Origin: Diplonema papillatum
Lineage: Eukaryota; Euglenozoa; Diplonemea; Diplonemida; Diplonemidae
Assembly (NCBI GenBank): GCA_030068145.1
Contig: JAPJBO010000795.1
Span: 41,641-105,640 of the forward strand
Direction of reading: 5' to 3'
Length of the DNA: 64,000 nucleotides
Positions 10,510 to 20,701 of this stretch are shown piece by piece (the first letter of the stretch is position 1; every line of letters starts with the position of its first letter). The notes beneath the pieces were generated by a model. That model had not been told where the DNA came from, ran no database searches, and saw nothing but the letters and a program-made list of their open reading frames with translations. The translations under genes were made by a program, and so were the position numbers.

Positions 10510-10640
10510 GTAGAAGTCCTCGCAGAGGCCGCCGGTTGCAAAATCTCAAAAAGGCAGGAAATACGTTGTAACCCACACGATCCCCGGGTAAACCCGGGTT
10601 TAGTGGCGGAAGCGTTCGGCAAAAAAAAAACCCCTTCAGC
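10510..10640 (+). repeat. Family A fragment
   Basis: GAGGCCGCCGGTTGCAAAATC, CCCACACGA, GGGTTTAGTGGCGG and GCGTTCGGCAAAAAA follow family A order; both ends are eroded. Confidence 0.6.
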
Positions 10641-11149
10641 GGCACCGTTGCCCTCAGATTGGGACTTCTTGCTTACTCCCGATGTCCATCTGGCCACATT
10701 CCTTCTCTCCTCCTTTGAGTTCCTAGTCTGAGCTAGTCCACCCTATACCCCCGGAACTGCAGTTTTCCCCTTCGTCTACCGTCGTCAAAACTTCAGGCAT
10801 GACCTCGCCTCGATAATCTCAAATGGCGGTGTTAACATTCCACGGAAGGGATCGTTCGCGATTCAAGAAGAGGGATGCCGTTAGAATGAGTATGAATGAC
10901 AAAGAACACCACGGTATTCTCCCGTCTACCACGTATTTGTCTGTATTTTTTTTTTTTTGATTTTCCGGTCTATCAGGCTGTGTCATGGAGGGGGGACTGG
11001 CTCCACTATTCGGAACTCGCGGGGAGGGGAGACTAGCCTTTTTTTTTGTTGTTAGATCTGCGTCCATTCAACGCTCTGCGACCCCCTTTCGATTCCGCGC
11101 ACAGTTCTCTATCGAAACCGCGGGTGCGAAACCGCGCAGGAGAGGAAAC

Positions 11150-11184
<35 letters not shown>

Positions 11185-11224
11185 AACCAACGAGGTTGCA
11201 AAAAAACTAGGCTGAAAGAAGGAG

Positions 11225-11515
11225 CCGGCCGCGGCCCAGAGATCCGGACTAAAATAAATGGGGCCGTGTGGCGTCCCGTATCACCCGACGGGGCTCGCAC
11301 GCTCCTCTGAATCCAACTACGAGCTTTTTAACAGCAGCAGCATTACTATACGCTGTTGGTGCTGGAATTACCGCGGGTGCTGGCACCAGACTTGTCCGCC
11401 AATTGTGTTCATTGACAGGGTTAGATATCATCCATTGCTTCTGACGTACTAAGTACGTGTCGAGGCTATTTCTCTTCGCTGCCTCAGCAGTGTTGCTATT
11501 CGCACAAGCCACAGA
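11225..11515 (-). rRNA. 18S rRNA-derived fragment (probably a pseudogene)
   Basis: Read on the minus strand, the block around 11320-11430 matches conserved small-subunit rRNA: ACAAGTCTGGTGCCAGCA, CGCGGTAATTCCAGC, TTAAAAAGCTCGTAGTTGG. Similarity extends weakly to about 11515 (upstream side) and 11225. One universally conserved base of the 530-loop region (CAGCAGCCGCGG in nearly all organisms) reads CAGCACCCGCGG here. No complete 18S surrounds it. I read it as a transposed rRNA fragment; a very divergent functional rRNA piece is the less likely alternative. A T-run of about 30 lies at 11153-11182. Confidence 0.75.
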
Positions 11516-11599
11516 GCCAAGTGACCCACATGTCCTCTTGGACCAAATTGTTGGCTGTCTCTCTTCCAGTAGTCACTGCTGCCACCGATTTCTGCTGTG

Positions 11600-11680
11600 T
11601 TCTTTTTTTGTGTTAACAGTGCATTGTTGGTACTAAAAAATAGTAGTTGGCAGCGTACTACATAAAACTTACCAAAGCAG
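11600..11680 (+). repeat. Family E dispersed repeat
   Basis: TAACAGTGCATTGTTGGTACTAA and TAGTTGGCAGCGTACTA recur in reverse at 29940-30030 and in decayed form at 39930-40030. Confidence 0.65.
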
Positions 11681-11690
11681 GTGAGTTCCG

Positions 11691-12002
11691 CTAGTGTGCA
11701 CAGAAAGAAGAAGAAAGAAAAGGCCGCTCCTGGTCCAGGAACGTGACGCTCAACCACAGCTTGCAAAGCTTGAGTCGGAGGCAGCACAGTGCCACAACCC
11801 CGTCCGCTCTGCCCTGCGGCTGACCGTCTCGACGAGCTTGTGTTCAGCGCGAGCGCCAAGCCCCAAGGTGCGCCAAGCCTTGATGCTTTAGTTTGGGAAA
11901 TCGGTAGCCACTTGACCCGTAGGCCCGTGGCTCTGCAGTACCGCCGAACACGTGAAGCTTGGCTCCCGTGTAGCAGGCTTTCCCTCGTACCTAGTGGGCA
12001 CA
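11691..12002 (-). mobile_element. Family G SINE-like retroposon, full length (copy 3)
   Basis: Body 11703-11990, flanked by CTAGTGTGCACA and CTAGTGGGCACA, a 12-bp target duplication with one change. Same orientation, tail and ends as the copy at 3188. Confidence 0.85.
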
Positions 12003-12091
12003 AACAAAAGAAAGAGTCATACAAATTTTCGACGCAGCAACAGCAGTGTCTACGGTTTAGCTACCGTGCAAACTCGTGTTGTTGTCGTACC

Positions 12092-12196
12092 AATAAGCCA
12101 GTTCACTCTATCTCCTGAAACTGCATCGGGTCGCCTACAGCTGTCTACCACTGTGTACCGCGATACACCGCGGTCTGTCATGAGGAGATGAACCAG
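12092..12196 (+). repeat. Diverged family H relative
   Basis: AGCCAGTTCACTCTATCTCC at the left and, in complement, AGCTGGTTCATCTCCTCATG at the right form inverted ends. The interior (CTGCATCGGGTCGCC, CTACCACTGTGTACCG) parallels family H. Shorter than the 180-bp copies. Confidence 0.55.
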
Positions 12197-12363
12197 CTGC
12201 AGTAGAGTGAACACATGCCTGCTTCTGTACACGCAGTTCTTATCCACCTGGAGCTGGATGGTTCGAGCTACTGTCTCTGCGAGGAGATTGGCGAAGGAGA
12301 AGGTGGTGGCAAAACGCCCGCGTGCTCAACAAGCTACTTTCCAGCAGGCAAGCACAACAAGCA

Positions 12364-12402
12364 AAAAAAAACAAATCAAAAAAAAAAAAAAAAAAAAAAC
12401 AT
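12364..12402 (+). promoter_or_regulatory. A-rich leader directly before the lipoxygenase start
   Basis: An A-run of about 21 plus flanking A-rich DNA ends about 8 bases before the ATG at 12410. It could be a leader feature or a slipped homopolymer; no TATA box is obvious. Confidence 0.35.
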
Positions 12403-12409
12403 AGCAACC

Positions 12410-14212
12410 ATGTCGCAACGCATTGCCACCGGCCGCTTGCTGTTCGAGAATCCGGTTAACGGTAAGGACAAGGTGATGCACAACGTGGCGCTGAGCCTCT
12501 ACGACGACGACTTCGGCCCGGACGACCTGCTAGCGTCGGGACACACGGGGCTCGACGGGCGGTTCACTCTCAAGTACGACCCGAACAAGGCTGGAACCTT
12601 CGACAGGGCCGATCTGACGCTCGCCGTGTACCTAAAGGAGACCCGGTACGACAAGCTGGGCGAGGAGCAGACGCGGACGGTGCTGCTCCCGAACTTCGTG
12701 CCGAAGGTGTTCTCCGACGTGACGGATGCGGTCTTCGACTTCGGCGACGTGCGCGTGCCCTGCTTCGAGTACGGCGACGCCAGCAACTTCGCGTCGCCCC
12801 GCATCCTCCTCGACGAGACGCACGCGATGCCGCAGGAGCACTCGTCCGGCAGGAAGAGGGCGGAGCTCGCGGTCAAGACGAAGTTCGTGCGCTACACCGT
12901 CACGCGCAACTGGCCCGAAGGCCGCATCGAGCGCCTCCTCAAGGCCACCCCTTCAGACCCTTTGCACGACCCCCATTCCGAACCGTTCTTCACCGACCTC
13001 ATGCTCAGCGGGTTCAACCCGCAAATCCTGAAGAAAACCCCGGACGGGACGCTCTTGTACAACGAGTTCAACTTCGCCGGAGTCCAGCAAGACGGCAAGT
13101 CGTTCGCACCGAACACCACGGCGTTCTGGGACCCGGTGACGCTGAAGCCGGTTTCGCTGTCCGTGCAGAGGCGAGTGGGGTACCTGCAGAGCGCGCCGAC
13201 GGCCCGCGTCGAGGAGCCGACGTTTTACACCCCGGACAAGGGCGAGGTGTGGCAGAGGGTGAAGCGCATCTGGCGGAGCAACTACTTCTTGTTCGGCGAG
13301 GCCATCACTCACCTCGCCGGCACGCATTTGAACGTCGAGCAGTACATCCTCGCCGTGACCCGGAACCTGCACAAAAATCCGCTCCGCGCGCTGCTGACGC
13401 CGCATTTCAACGGCACGCTGATCATGAACACCGGCGCCGACACGCAGCTGCTCGGCGAAACCGGAGCGATCACCGCCGCCGGCGCCATCACCGCCGCCGG
13501 CCTGCAGGAGGTGGTGCACAGCGCAATGCCGGCGTTCAACTGGTACGGGTTCAAGCCCAGGGCAGCGCTAGGGCCGCACCACCGCTTCGCGGTGGCGGCG
13601 AAGCTGTTTTGGGACGTTTTGACGAAGTACGTCGACTACTTCTTCGACCAGCACCAGGAGGCCATCAAGACGCACTGGGCCGAAGTCCGCTGCTTTTCCG
13701 ACGAGTTGGTTGAACACGCGGTTCCGTACGTGGAGCAGCACGAAGAGTCGTACTACTGCACGAACGAGATCAACAAGAGGGCGTACCCCCGCCGGACGGT
13801 GAACAGGCTGCCCTCCGCGGTGTCGCCGGTCACGGAGAGCAACACGTGCGACGCGCAAGGGTGGGAGAACGCGAAGCAGGTCTGCCGGTACGTGATCTAC
13901 TGCGCGACGTTCCTGCACTCGTGGGTCAACGACCAGCAGTACGACTTCGCCTCGGACGCCGACTACGTCAGCATCGGACTCGCGAAGGACATCACCGACC
14001 TCGAAGTCAACCTCGCCGACTCCATCTCGGCCGACGCTCGCGCCGCCCGCGGAATCACGTACTTCCTGACCTTCGTGCAGTACGGGTACATCATGGCCGA
14101 CGAGGAGAAGAACATGCACCCGAAGCTCAAGCAGTTCCTCGAAGAGCAAAAAGACGCGTTCGCGGGCGTCGGCGTCGACATCAACAACATCCGGTCGAAG
14201 ATCAACATCTAA
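12410..14212 (+). CDS. Lipoxygenase, intronless
   Basis: 600 residues from the ATG at 12410 (context AACCATG) to TAA. Lipoxygenases are non-haem iron dioxygenases that add O2 to polyunsaturated fatty acids, giving hydroperoxide signals. All five iron ligands are in place: His301 and His306 in HLAGTH, His503 and Asn507 in LHSWVN, and the C-terminal Ile600 (KINI). The helix after the first pair (THLNVEQYILAVTRNL, then LLTPHF) is typical. The N-terminal ~120 residues form a beta-rich domain rather than a clear plant-type PLAT, and the length is nearer bacterial or animal enzymes than plant ones (~860). The frame runs further upstream to 12215, but that part translates a poly-A tract and the leader. 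Single exon, in contrast to several intron-rich neighbours. Confidence 0.88.
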   Translation: MSQRIATGRLLFENPVNGKDKVMHNVALSLYDDDFGPDDLLASGHTGLDGRFTLKYDPNKAGTFDRADLTLAVYLKETRYDKLGEEQTRTVLLPNFVPKVFSDVTDAVFDFGDVRVPCFEYGDASNFASPRILLDETHAMPQEHSSGRKRAELAVKTKFVRYTVTRNWPEGRIERLLKATPSDPLHDPHSEPFFTDLMLSGFNPQILKKTPDGTLLYNEFNFAGVQQDGKSFAPNTTAFWDPVTLKPVSLSVQRRVGYLQSAPTARVEEPTFYTPDKGEVWQRVKRIWRSNYFLFGEAITHLAGTHLNVEQYILAVTRNLHKNPLRALLTPHFNGTLIMNTGADTQLLGETGAITAAGAITAAGLQEVVHSAMPAFNWYGFKPRAALGPHHRFAVAAKLFWDVLTKYVDYFFDQHQEAIKTHWAEVRCFSDELVEHAVPYVEQHEESYYCTNEINKRAYPRRTVNRLPSAVSPVTESNTCDAQGWENAKQVCRYVIYCATFLHSWVNDQQYDFASDADYVSIGLAKDITDLEVNLADSISADARAARGITYFLTFVQYGYIMADEEKNMHPKLKQFLEEQKDAFAGVGVDINNIRSKINI

Positions 14213-14998
14213 AGTGCAACGAGAAGCAGGGGCTAAAGAAGCAAAAATAAAAGTGCAGGGGGGTGTATTTAACGTTATCCACACACACACACGGCGCATT
14301 AGTCATTTGAAAACCAGCGTCATGACTGGTCATATTTCTCTCTCGGTCGCGTCCCCCTTCTTCTCTTGGCTGCGAGAGTTCTGCAGCACACCCTCGCTCC
14401 CCGTACCCCCTGTTGTTTCGCGCCATTGCTTTTCTTGCCCTCCTCCTCCCTGTCCGCGTGTTGCGGTGGGCGATTATTATCCCTCATCCGAAACGAAGCA
14501 GGGCCTCAGAAGCTGGAGTAACCGATCTCCGAAAAGAAAAAAGGTGAACAAAAATGAGACGATGCCAAACCCCCCCCCCCCTCCCCTATGCACTAATACA
14601 ATACTTTTCGATGTCACCCCTTACTGGCCCCGAAACCCCATCTGGGCCCACTTGTGGGCCTTCTGAGGCCCTGAGGTGTGCTACCCGTTAGACCACGGGC
14701 GAAAAAACGCGGGCGATTTCATTTTCTGTATTTAAACGATCCTTCCGGAAGTTCGCGTGACCCGCCAGGAAATCTGTGGAAGTCTGCCGATACACCACCA
14801 CTGCAGCAGTACCGGTACTACTGAGCTCACAAACGCTCGACGCAGCGAGGAGCCGAACCAGTGGCCATTTTGTTGGTTCGTGCGAAATGAAGAGAAAATT
14901 TCCGGATTTTTGGCACAAATAGCATAGCCGTCAGTGCACTCACCAACGACTCTTTGGTCGCCGGTTCGAGTCCCACGGGTGGGTGCTTTTTTTTATTT
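14213..14998. other. Intergenic stretch with tRNA-like traces
   Basis: No gene. At about 14640-14702 (minus strand) TGGTCTAACGGGTAG resembles a tRNA A box. At about 14973-14983 GGTTCGAGTCC matches the B-box consensus and is followed by a T-run. Neither folds into a full cloverleaf, so they are best seen as tRNA-derived remnants. Confidence 0.4.
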
Positions 14999-15236
14999 AT
15001 TATCGTGGTCAACTCTACATACTTGGGGGCGTGATTGAGCCCCTCAGGCTCGAATCACTAAGCTGCGCATTGTAAGCGGTTCGTCCGTTCGAGAGTCTTC
15101 GGCTTGGGACTGCTCGTCTGCGATGGGAAAGATCGGGCGATACACAGAGCCTTTCGTGTTAGATATGCATCTGGTACGCTCCGACAATGAGAAATCCAGG
15201 TAGCCGACAGAGATGTTTCCATTCCCTGCAGTTGAC

Positions 15237-16376
15237 TCATTCGCTTTCCGTGTCTTGTTGGGCTATGGCTTCCATGCCTCTTTTATGGACTCTTGACCAT
15301 TCAATGTACTCTTTAAAGGTTTGCGAGCTCCATCTCCCGGCCTTAAGGAGGATGCACAGCTCTGGGTTGCTGTCATTTATGTCCTGCGCGGCGCCCCTGC
15401 GGAAGCTATGTGTACCCCACCCTTGCACAGGCTGTTGGAACAGGGTGGCCTTCATTTTAACGGATTCAAGCATGTCTGGGTATGTCATGCTGAATATTTC
15501 CGCACCGGGTGCAACATTATCTCGGATGTGAGGCCACAGGTGATGAATGGGGCATAGCGCCCGCCATCCTTTCTTCCTCGCCTGCATGTTGCAAATGCAA
15601 CCCCTAGATAAGGTGTCACCTTGTTGGTTGTTCTTTCTTGTTCTCAGAACAATGTAGAGTTCCTGTTGGAATTTAAAGACTGCGCTGTGTCTTTTCGTCT
15701 CTTTAACGTCCCGGAGTGCATTAACCGGCGAGTCAGTCTCAATTCCACGTCTCAGCGGGATCGCTTCGTCACCGGTGCGTAGCAAGTAGACGTACGATAG
15801 AACTGCCAATTGACGAAACTCGTTTAACGAACGGTTGGAGCCGGCAACAACAACAGGGGATGTATCGTCCACAATTTTATCGAGAAGCCGCGACGTGATC
15901 GCATCCATTTTACGTTTTCCGGTTTGCCTCCCTCTTATCCCTCGAATCACTTCCTTCACCAAGGGATCTCTCAGCGGAGAATTGATCCCCAAGAACCGTT
16001 GGACTTTTTCGAGCGCTGATATTGTGCACTCTGCGGTATCCGCATTGGTGTGGATTGCTATGAACCCACGAATTTCTTCGGGGTCAATGGGGAAGTGGGG
16101 ACATCGTTTGAGGTCCGCGTAGTGCGTCCAGGCCCTTACTGCGACGAAGTATTGGTGCCACGTCTCACCTTTGACCGAGGATGCCGTGAGCGATTGAACG
16201 GCTTGATCGATCGTCGCGCGAGCGGCCAGAGGTGGTAGCCCCTCGAGGTATTCCAACTTGCGCTTCCGACTCACAGTGAAGTCAGTTATCACCGACTCCT
16301 CGGTTGCATCGCGTTCCATCTCCGCTTTCAACATGGCGATGACCTCCGGTCCAGTCGGATACTTGCGTCCAGACAT
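15237..16376 (-). CDS. Tyrosine recombinase of the DIRS-like element
   Basis: 379 codons from MSGRKYPTG to TESE. Tyrosine recombinases integrate the circular DNA copy of DIRS-type elements without a DDE integrase. The catalytic pattern is visible: Arg in LLRTGDEA, the H-x-x-R box as HSFRRGAA, a Trp at the second His position (GRWSS), and the nucleophile Tyr in FKEYIEW. The N-terminal half has the SAM-like helices expected for core binding. The frame is open throughout. It sits between the A2 and B2 repeats. Confidence 0.85.
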   Translation of the reverse strand: MSGRKYPTGPEVIAMLKAEMERDATEESVITDFTVSRKRKLEYLEGLPPLAARATIDQAVQSLTASSVKGETWHQYFVAVRAWTHYADLKRCPHFPIDPEEIRGFIAIHTNADTAECTISALEKVQRFLGINSPLRDPLVKEVIRGIRGRQTGKRKMDAITSRLLDKIVDDTSPVVVAGSNRSLNEFRQLAVLSYVYLLRTGDEAIPLRRGIETDSPVNALRDVKETKRHSAVFKFQQELYIVLRTRKNNQQGDTLSRGCICNMQARKKGWRALCPIHHLWPHIRDNVAPGAEIFSMTYPDMLESVKMKATLFQQPVQGWGTHSFRRGAAQDINDSNPELCILLKAGRWSSQTFKEYIEWSRVHKRGMEAIAQQDTESE

Positions 16377-17059
16377 TTTGTCAGTTGGGTGGGTGGGTGG
16401 GGGAAACTTTCTCTGTACGTGGTGTACGTGAGTTCTTCCGTCGAAGACGTTTCCTGAGCGGTCGTAGAGGTTGAAAGAACTGAAAGTTTTCTTTATTATC
16501 GTGGTCAACTCTACATACTTGGGGGCGTGATTGAGCCCCTCAGGCTCGAATCACTAAGCTGCGCATTGTAAGCGGTTCGTCCGTTCGAGAGTCTTCGGCT
16601 TGGGACTGCTCGTCTGCGATGGGAAAGATCGGGCGATACACAGAGCCTTTCGTGTTAGATATGCATCTGGTACGCTCCGACAATGAGAAATCCAGGTAGC
16701 CGACAGAGATGTTTCCATTCCCAACGCAGATCTCTGTCACTAGTTCCCATCGCAGAAGGAGAGATGCGTCGCAGGTTGTTCTCGAGGGCAATTTGTTGGT
16801 GTAAGGGAGATAGGGACCAACAACGTTGAATGTATTGTTCGTTGGAAGAAGGGTCACAAGAGCAAGCTGTAAACACCTGATTCAAGCGCAAGGATCGCAT
16901 CCTTTGTTCAGCGTTTTAATTGAAGAAGCATCTTGTTAAGCTGGCCGAGTTTTCAAGCTCTAACTACGGCTGACTGTGAGAGGAGGAACGTGGAAAGGTA
17001 CGTCATGCGTGGGCGTGGCTACGTTGTTCAGGTGCAGAAACGTTGGTGCGAAGATTGAT

Positions 17060-17990
17060 CCGACTTGCATTTGGCCGGTGTCGGATACAGTGAGTTGGGA
17101 GATCGGAACACGGGACGATGGGTGAGACTCAGCTTACACATCCCGCATTCTTCGGGTGAAGAGGACACTTTTGAAGTTTGGCACGTACTGGTACCCTCGT
17201 TCTTCGAGGTACCAAATGCGGCCCATTTGCCGGGAGGGAAGGTCGGCAATATTATGTGCTGATTCGACCCTCTCTAGCCACACCTCCATCGATCCTGAGG
17301 ACACTGCCTCGAGCCAGAAGTTACGAATCAAGGTATTAAATAACTGGTTCCGCGAGTATCCCTTTACGAGGGTCGCAAGAGAACAGACGTTATCAACGAA
17401 GAAATATTTCGGGATGTTTTTGAAGTCGTCTTCGAGGATAGAAACCGGAAAAAGGGTCTCGTGGAAGTCGTTCAAGTAACATTGAATCGAGACGACGACT
17501 TCTGTTTCGTACAGTTGGATGTTGTCGCGGTCGGCGGGATCGACGATATACTTATGGTGGTTCGTTCTGTCTACCGCAGAGAGTGCGTTTCCGTAAAATC
17601 GATGTTCTTTGTACGAAACGCAGAATCCGAGGGTGCCCAGCGTGGCGTCGGTGTAGATGATCATAGGCGTACGCGGTGACGATATGGCCTTGTAGTCGAT
17701 GCGCCGATGAAATTGGGATCGAAGTATGGCTCCTTGCCACCACTCTAGGGCTGAACGTAGTCGTTCTCCCAGCTTTACCACGTTTACGGTCGAGTACTGC
17801 CTTGTTCGTATCGGGTGTATGTAGGCACGTCCTACCGACCCGGTCATGCTCTGTTGAACAAAGCTGAGTTGACCAACAAGCTTTGCCGCTGCTTGTGGTG
17901 TCAGGCTGTCCTTCCGCAGGATCTCCTCGATGGTCGCCTTAAGTTTAGCCGACCTTTCGGTCGTGATAGCTAGGGAGGCCGATCCGGGAG
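17060..17990 (-). pseudogene. Reverse transcriptase end and RNase H of the DIRS-like element
   Basis: Contains the RT connection pattern (AAKLVGQLSFVQQS) followed by an RNase H domain: IYTDATLGTLGFCV, YETEVVVS, FVDNVCSLATLVKG and the closing SAHNIADLPSRQ. These are diagnostic of DIRS-type RT/RNase H. A remnant, not a whole pol gene. Confidence 0.8.
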
Positions 17991-18129
17991 ACGAGACATC
18001 GATGCCGGAAACTTTCTCTGTACGTGGTGTACGTGAGTTCTTCCGTCGAAGACGTTTCCTGAGCGGTCGTAGAGGTTGACTAATCGATAATAAAATACTT
18101 TCAGTTCTAAAGAACTGAAAGTTTTCTTT

Positions 18130-19242
18130 TTTTTTTCCCTCAATAATTCATGAACGGTCACACAGAGACCCTAAACCCCCGGAATTTCAAGCGAACTTTA
18201 ACTCTAAAAAAAATCGAGCGATCCGCCATGTGGAAGCACATTTTCGGGATTTTCCGCCAAATTCTTGATGAATCGCGCAGTTCTGTCACGGAACCGTATC
18301 GGCACCCCCGTAGATTTCTGTGACGAGTCAAATCTGACTTGTTCCTGCATGCCGAGAAAAAAAAGTCGATTTTCAGCCCCCATTTTTTTTGAGACCCGGT
18401 CTCCATTTATGGGGGGGGGTCGGTCAAAATTTTTATCCGACCAGATATTCGGAAAGCCCTGTCCTCGGCGGATTCAATCGTGTCCTCAGAATCTTGAAAC
18501 CGACATTTTTCGCACCTAGAGATGGAAAAAATTGGCAGAAAGCCAAAAAAAGTCGTCTTCATGACACTTTTTCGTGGAATGAGTGATAGGATGACGTCAA
18601 AAAATGTTTTATTAGTGCAAAGGGGAGGGGGGGGGTTGGCATCTTATCATATGGTGGTCTCACACTGAATTTTATAAGAAGTGTTTGCGTGGGGGGGCCA
18701 TCTCCACGCTCCCCCCCTCTCCACGAAAAATAAACGGGAATCCTGGGGGCCAGTGGGGGTGACCCTGCTACCTGTGGTGCAGCGCTTGTGTGCTTGTGCC
18801 CTGCTGCAAAGTAGGGTTAGCGTTCATCCGGACTTCAGGACACGTTCTCCACCTTCGTCCGAGGGCAAACACTCATACCCATCCAGGGCATGCACATTGC
18901 TAGCAGCAACTGTCCACACTGTACCCAGAATCCCATGCGGAAGAATGCCAAAAGGGGGGTGGGTGGGTCAGTTTGCCAGAAGTCTTTCTGCGCAGGCCTT
19001 CCCCCTTCTGGCGTCTCATATATGAACACCTTAGCAACCCTGCCACACCCCCGAAAGAAAAGGCGGGAGCCGCAGCCCTTTATTGCCCATCCACCCTTTG
19101 ATTCTTTGTTTTCCGCACTCTCTTTTGTGCATCTCCAGCTTCTGGGGCTGGGATTCACCGTGTCCATGGAGGGGAAGGTCGGAACTTGAGCAGATGACCG
19201 TTCGCCCCCCTTCTTTTTTTGTATAAGCACCTGCTTTGTAGG
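18130..19242. other. Gene-free stretch
   Basis: Begins with a family C right end (about 18150-18205, CGGAATTTCAAGCGAAC). The rest, with G-runs at 18408-18417 and 18625-18640, shows no exon. Confidence 0.55.
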
Positions 19243-19435
19243 AAATACTTGAGGAGGCTGCCAGGTGCAAATGATCAAAGGAGGTAAATGTTCTGTAGCC
19301 CACACGAAACACAGGTGAATCTGGGTTCAGTGGCGGGCGTAAGCGTTCACCAAAAAAGACCCATTTTGTAGTTGTATTGTTTCTCCCCCTCTAGCCTCCT
19401 TCGAAGTAAGCACAAGGCAGCCCCTCGAGTATTTT
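19243..19435 (+). repeat. Family A MITE-like element (copy 4)
   Basis: AAATACTTGAGGAGGCTGCC to CAGCCCCTCGAGTATTT, with the usual left flank GTATAAGCACCTGC. One of the best preserved copies. Confidence 0.82.
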
Positions 19436-19441
19436 TGTATA

Positions 19442-19718
19442 CACGGTAAACTCCAGCAACTTTTGCTCGAGTGAAACTAGCCAGACTCTCCAAAAGCAGG
19501 GTGTGCCACACCCGGAAATAGGGTGTGCCGCACCCGGAAATAGGGTGTGCCACACTCGGAAATAGGGTGTGGCACACTCGGAAATAGGGTGTGCCACACC
19601 CGGAAATAGGGTGTGCCACACTCGGAAATAGGGTGTGCCACACCCGGAAATAGGGTGTGCCACACCCGCACTTGAGGCCAGACTTTAGCTCGAGCAAAAG
19701 TTGCTGGAGTTCACCGTG
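19442..19718. mobile_element. TIR element with a 22-bp minisatellite core
   Basis: CACGGTAAACTCCAGCAAC at the left and its complement GTTGCTGGAGTTCACCGTG at the right. The inverted ends run about 40 bp through TTTTGCTCGAG. Between them are eight 22-bp units AGGGTGTGCCACACCCGGAA (about 19499-19675), alternating CCACACCC and CCACACTC; each unit is itself a small palindrome (GTGTGCCACAC). It separates two family A copies, so it probably inserted at their junction. Confidence 0.8.
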
Positions 19719-19737
19719 CACGCGTCTGCTTTGTCGG

Positions 19738-19996
19738 AAATACTTGAGGAGACTGCCAGTTGCAAAATCTCAAAGGTGTAGTGTGGTACTCATCGGCATG
19801 CCGATGACTCCCCACTATCGCAACTTCCATATCTCAAAGGAGGTACAGGTGTGCTTGAGCCCACACGAAACACTGGTAAATTCTGGGTTCAGTGGCGGCG
19901 AAAGCGTTCAACAAAAAGACCCATTTTGTCGTTGTATCGTTTTCTCCACCTCTAGCCGCCGTTGAAATGAGCACAAGGCAGTCCCTCGAGTATTTT
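19738..19996 (+). repeat. Family A MITE-like element, long variant (copy 5)
   Basis: AAATACTTGAGGAGACTGCC to GTCCCTCGAGTATTTT. It carries an extra ~70-bp segment with the perfect 18-bp palindrome TCATCGGCATGCCGATGA; a related insert is in the second copy at 32715-32840. Confidence 0.78.
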
Positions 19997-20477
19997 TGCT
20001 CGCATTAGGCTGCCTGGCCAGGCGGTTGAAAACGTTCCTTTTTTTCTTCGGCGGTTGAGGGAAGCCCAAGGGTCGAGACTCAACCTTCAACGCGAGCGGA
20101 GAATGCGGCGCAAGTGCCGCGTCTGGTCCTTCCATCTTTTTTTGCTTTTTTTCTTTTTTTTTTGTTACTCTCTCCCGTCACTCTCACGCACAGCCTACCT
20201 CGCATGTACACTGCAGTGTTGCCTTGCCAGCGGAGGCACGAATTGATTTGGGCGGAAATAGCAGGTTACCCGGGTGAAACTCTCACTTAGAAGAATCTGT
20301 GGTGCTGTCACTCGGGTAAATAAAAGCAGCAGCAATGTGAAAGCGGGAGCACGGCTGGACCCAACAGCCTGACAACCGGGTACGGGTGTCCGAAATGCGG
20401 CACGACTACCAAAAAAAAAAAAAAAAAAAAAAGTCTAGCTCGAAGATACGATAACACAAAACATTTCTTTTGGGAAC

Positions 20478-20586
20478 CCCACCGATCATCACAAGCACGC
20501 ACTAAGCTGAACTTCACAAGCATACAAAAGGCGTCGAAAGACACCAATCTGTACGTCCATTCGGGATCGTCGGAAACACAAAAAAT
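20478..20586 (+). promoter_or_regulatory. Upstream block shared with the PGM gene
   Basis: CACCGATCATCACAAGCA, then GTCGAAAGACA, TCTGTACG and CGGGATCGTCGGAAAC followed by an A-run correspond in order and spacing to 54484-54572, directly before the PGM start. Part is repeated again at about 53677-53735. It may be a promoter or leader, or a transposed 5' end. Confidence 0.5.
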
Positions 20587-20701
20587 GGCACTAGTAGTGG
20601 TGTTGCTCGAGTACGCCTTCCCTCAGGGCACCCAAGGGTCTCTAAGAGGTGTCCGAGAGTGTTCACACACAAATCTTAAGGGTCGCGAAGTAGCTAAAAA
20701 A

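Larger units (their letters stand above)
14999..18129 (-). mobile_element. DIRS-like tyrosine-recombinase retrotransposon, broken
   Basis: Minus-strand order: A1 (about 18129-18007), RT end plus RNase H (about 17990-17060), B1 (16722-16495), A2 (16494-16403), tyrosine recombinase (16376-15237), B2 (15226-14999). B1 and B2 are nearly identical 228-bp direct repeats, and A1 and A2 share about 90 bp (TTTCTCTGTACGTGGTG...). Split direct repeats plus a tyrosine recombinase define the PAT/Ngaro/Kangaroo side of the DIRS order. About 3.1 kb against the usual 5-6 kb, so the element is broken, with at least one large loss and perhaps two or more breaks. Near-identity of the B repeats suggests recent insertion. 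Confidence 0.85.

Noticed and set aside
14618-14990. tRNA genes
   Set aside because: A-box-like (minus strand, near 14690) and B-box-like (near 14978) motifs exist, but the T-arm and acceptor stems do not pair and the anticodon loops have wrong length or lack U33.
19391-19721. Frames of VWHTLFPGVAHPISG-type repeats
   Set aside because: Readings of the 22-bp minisatellite.
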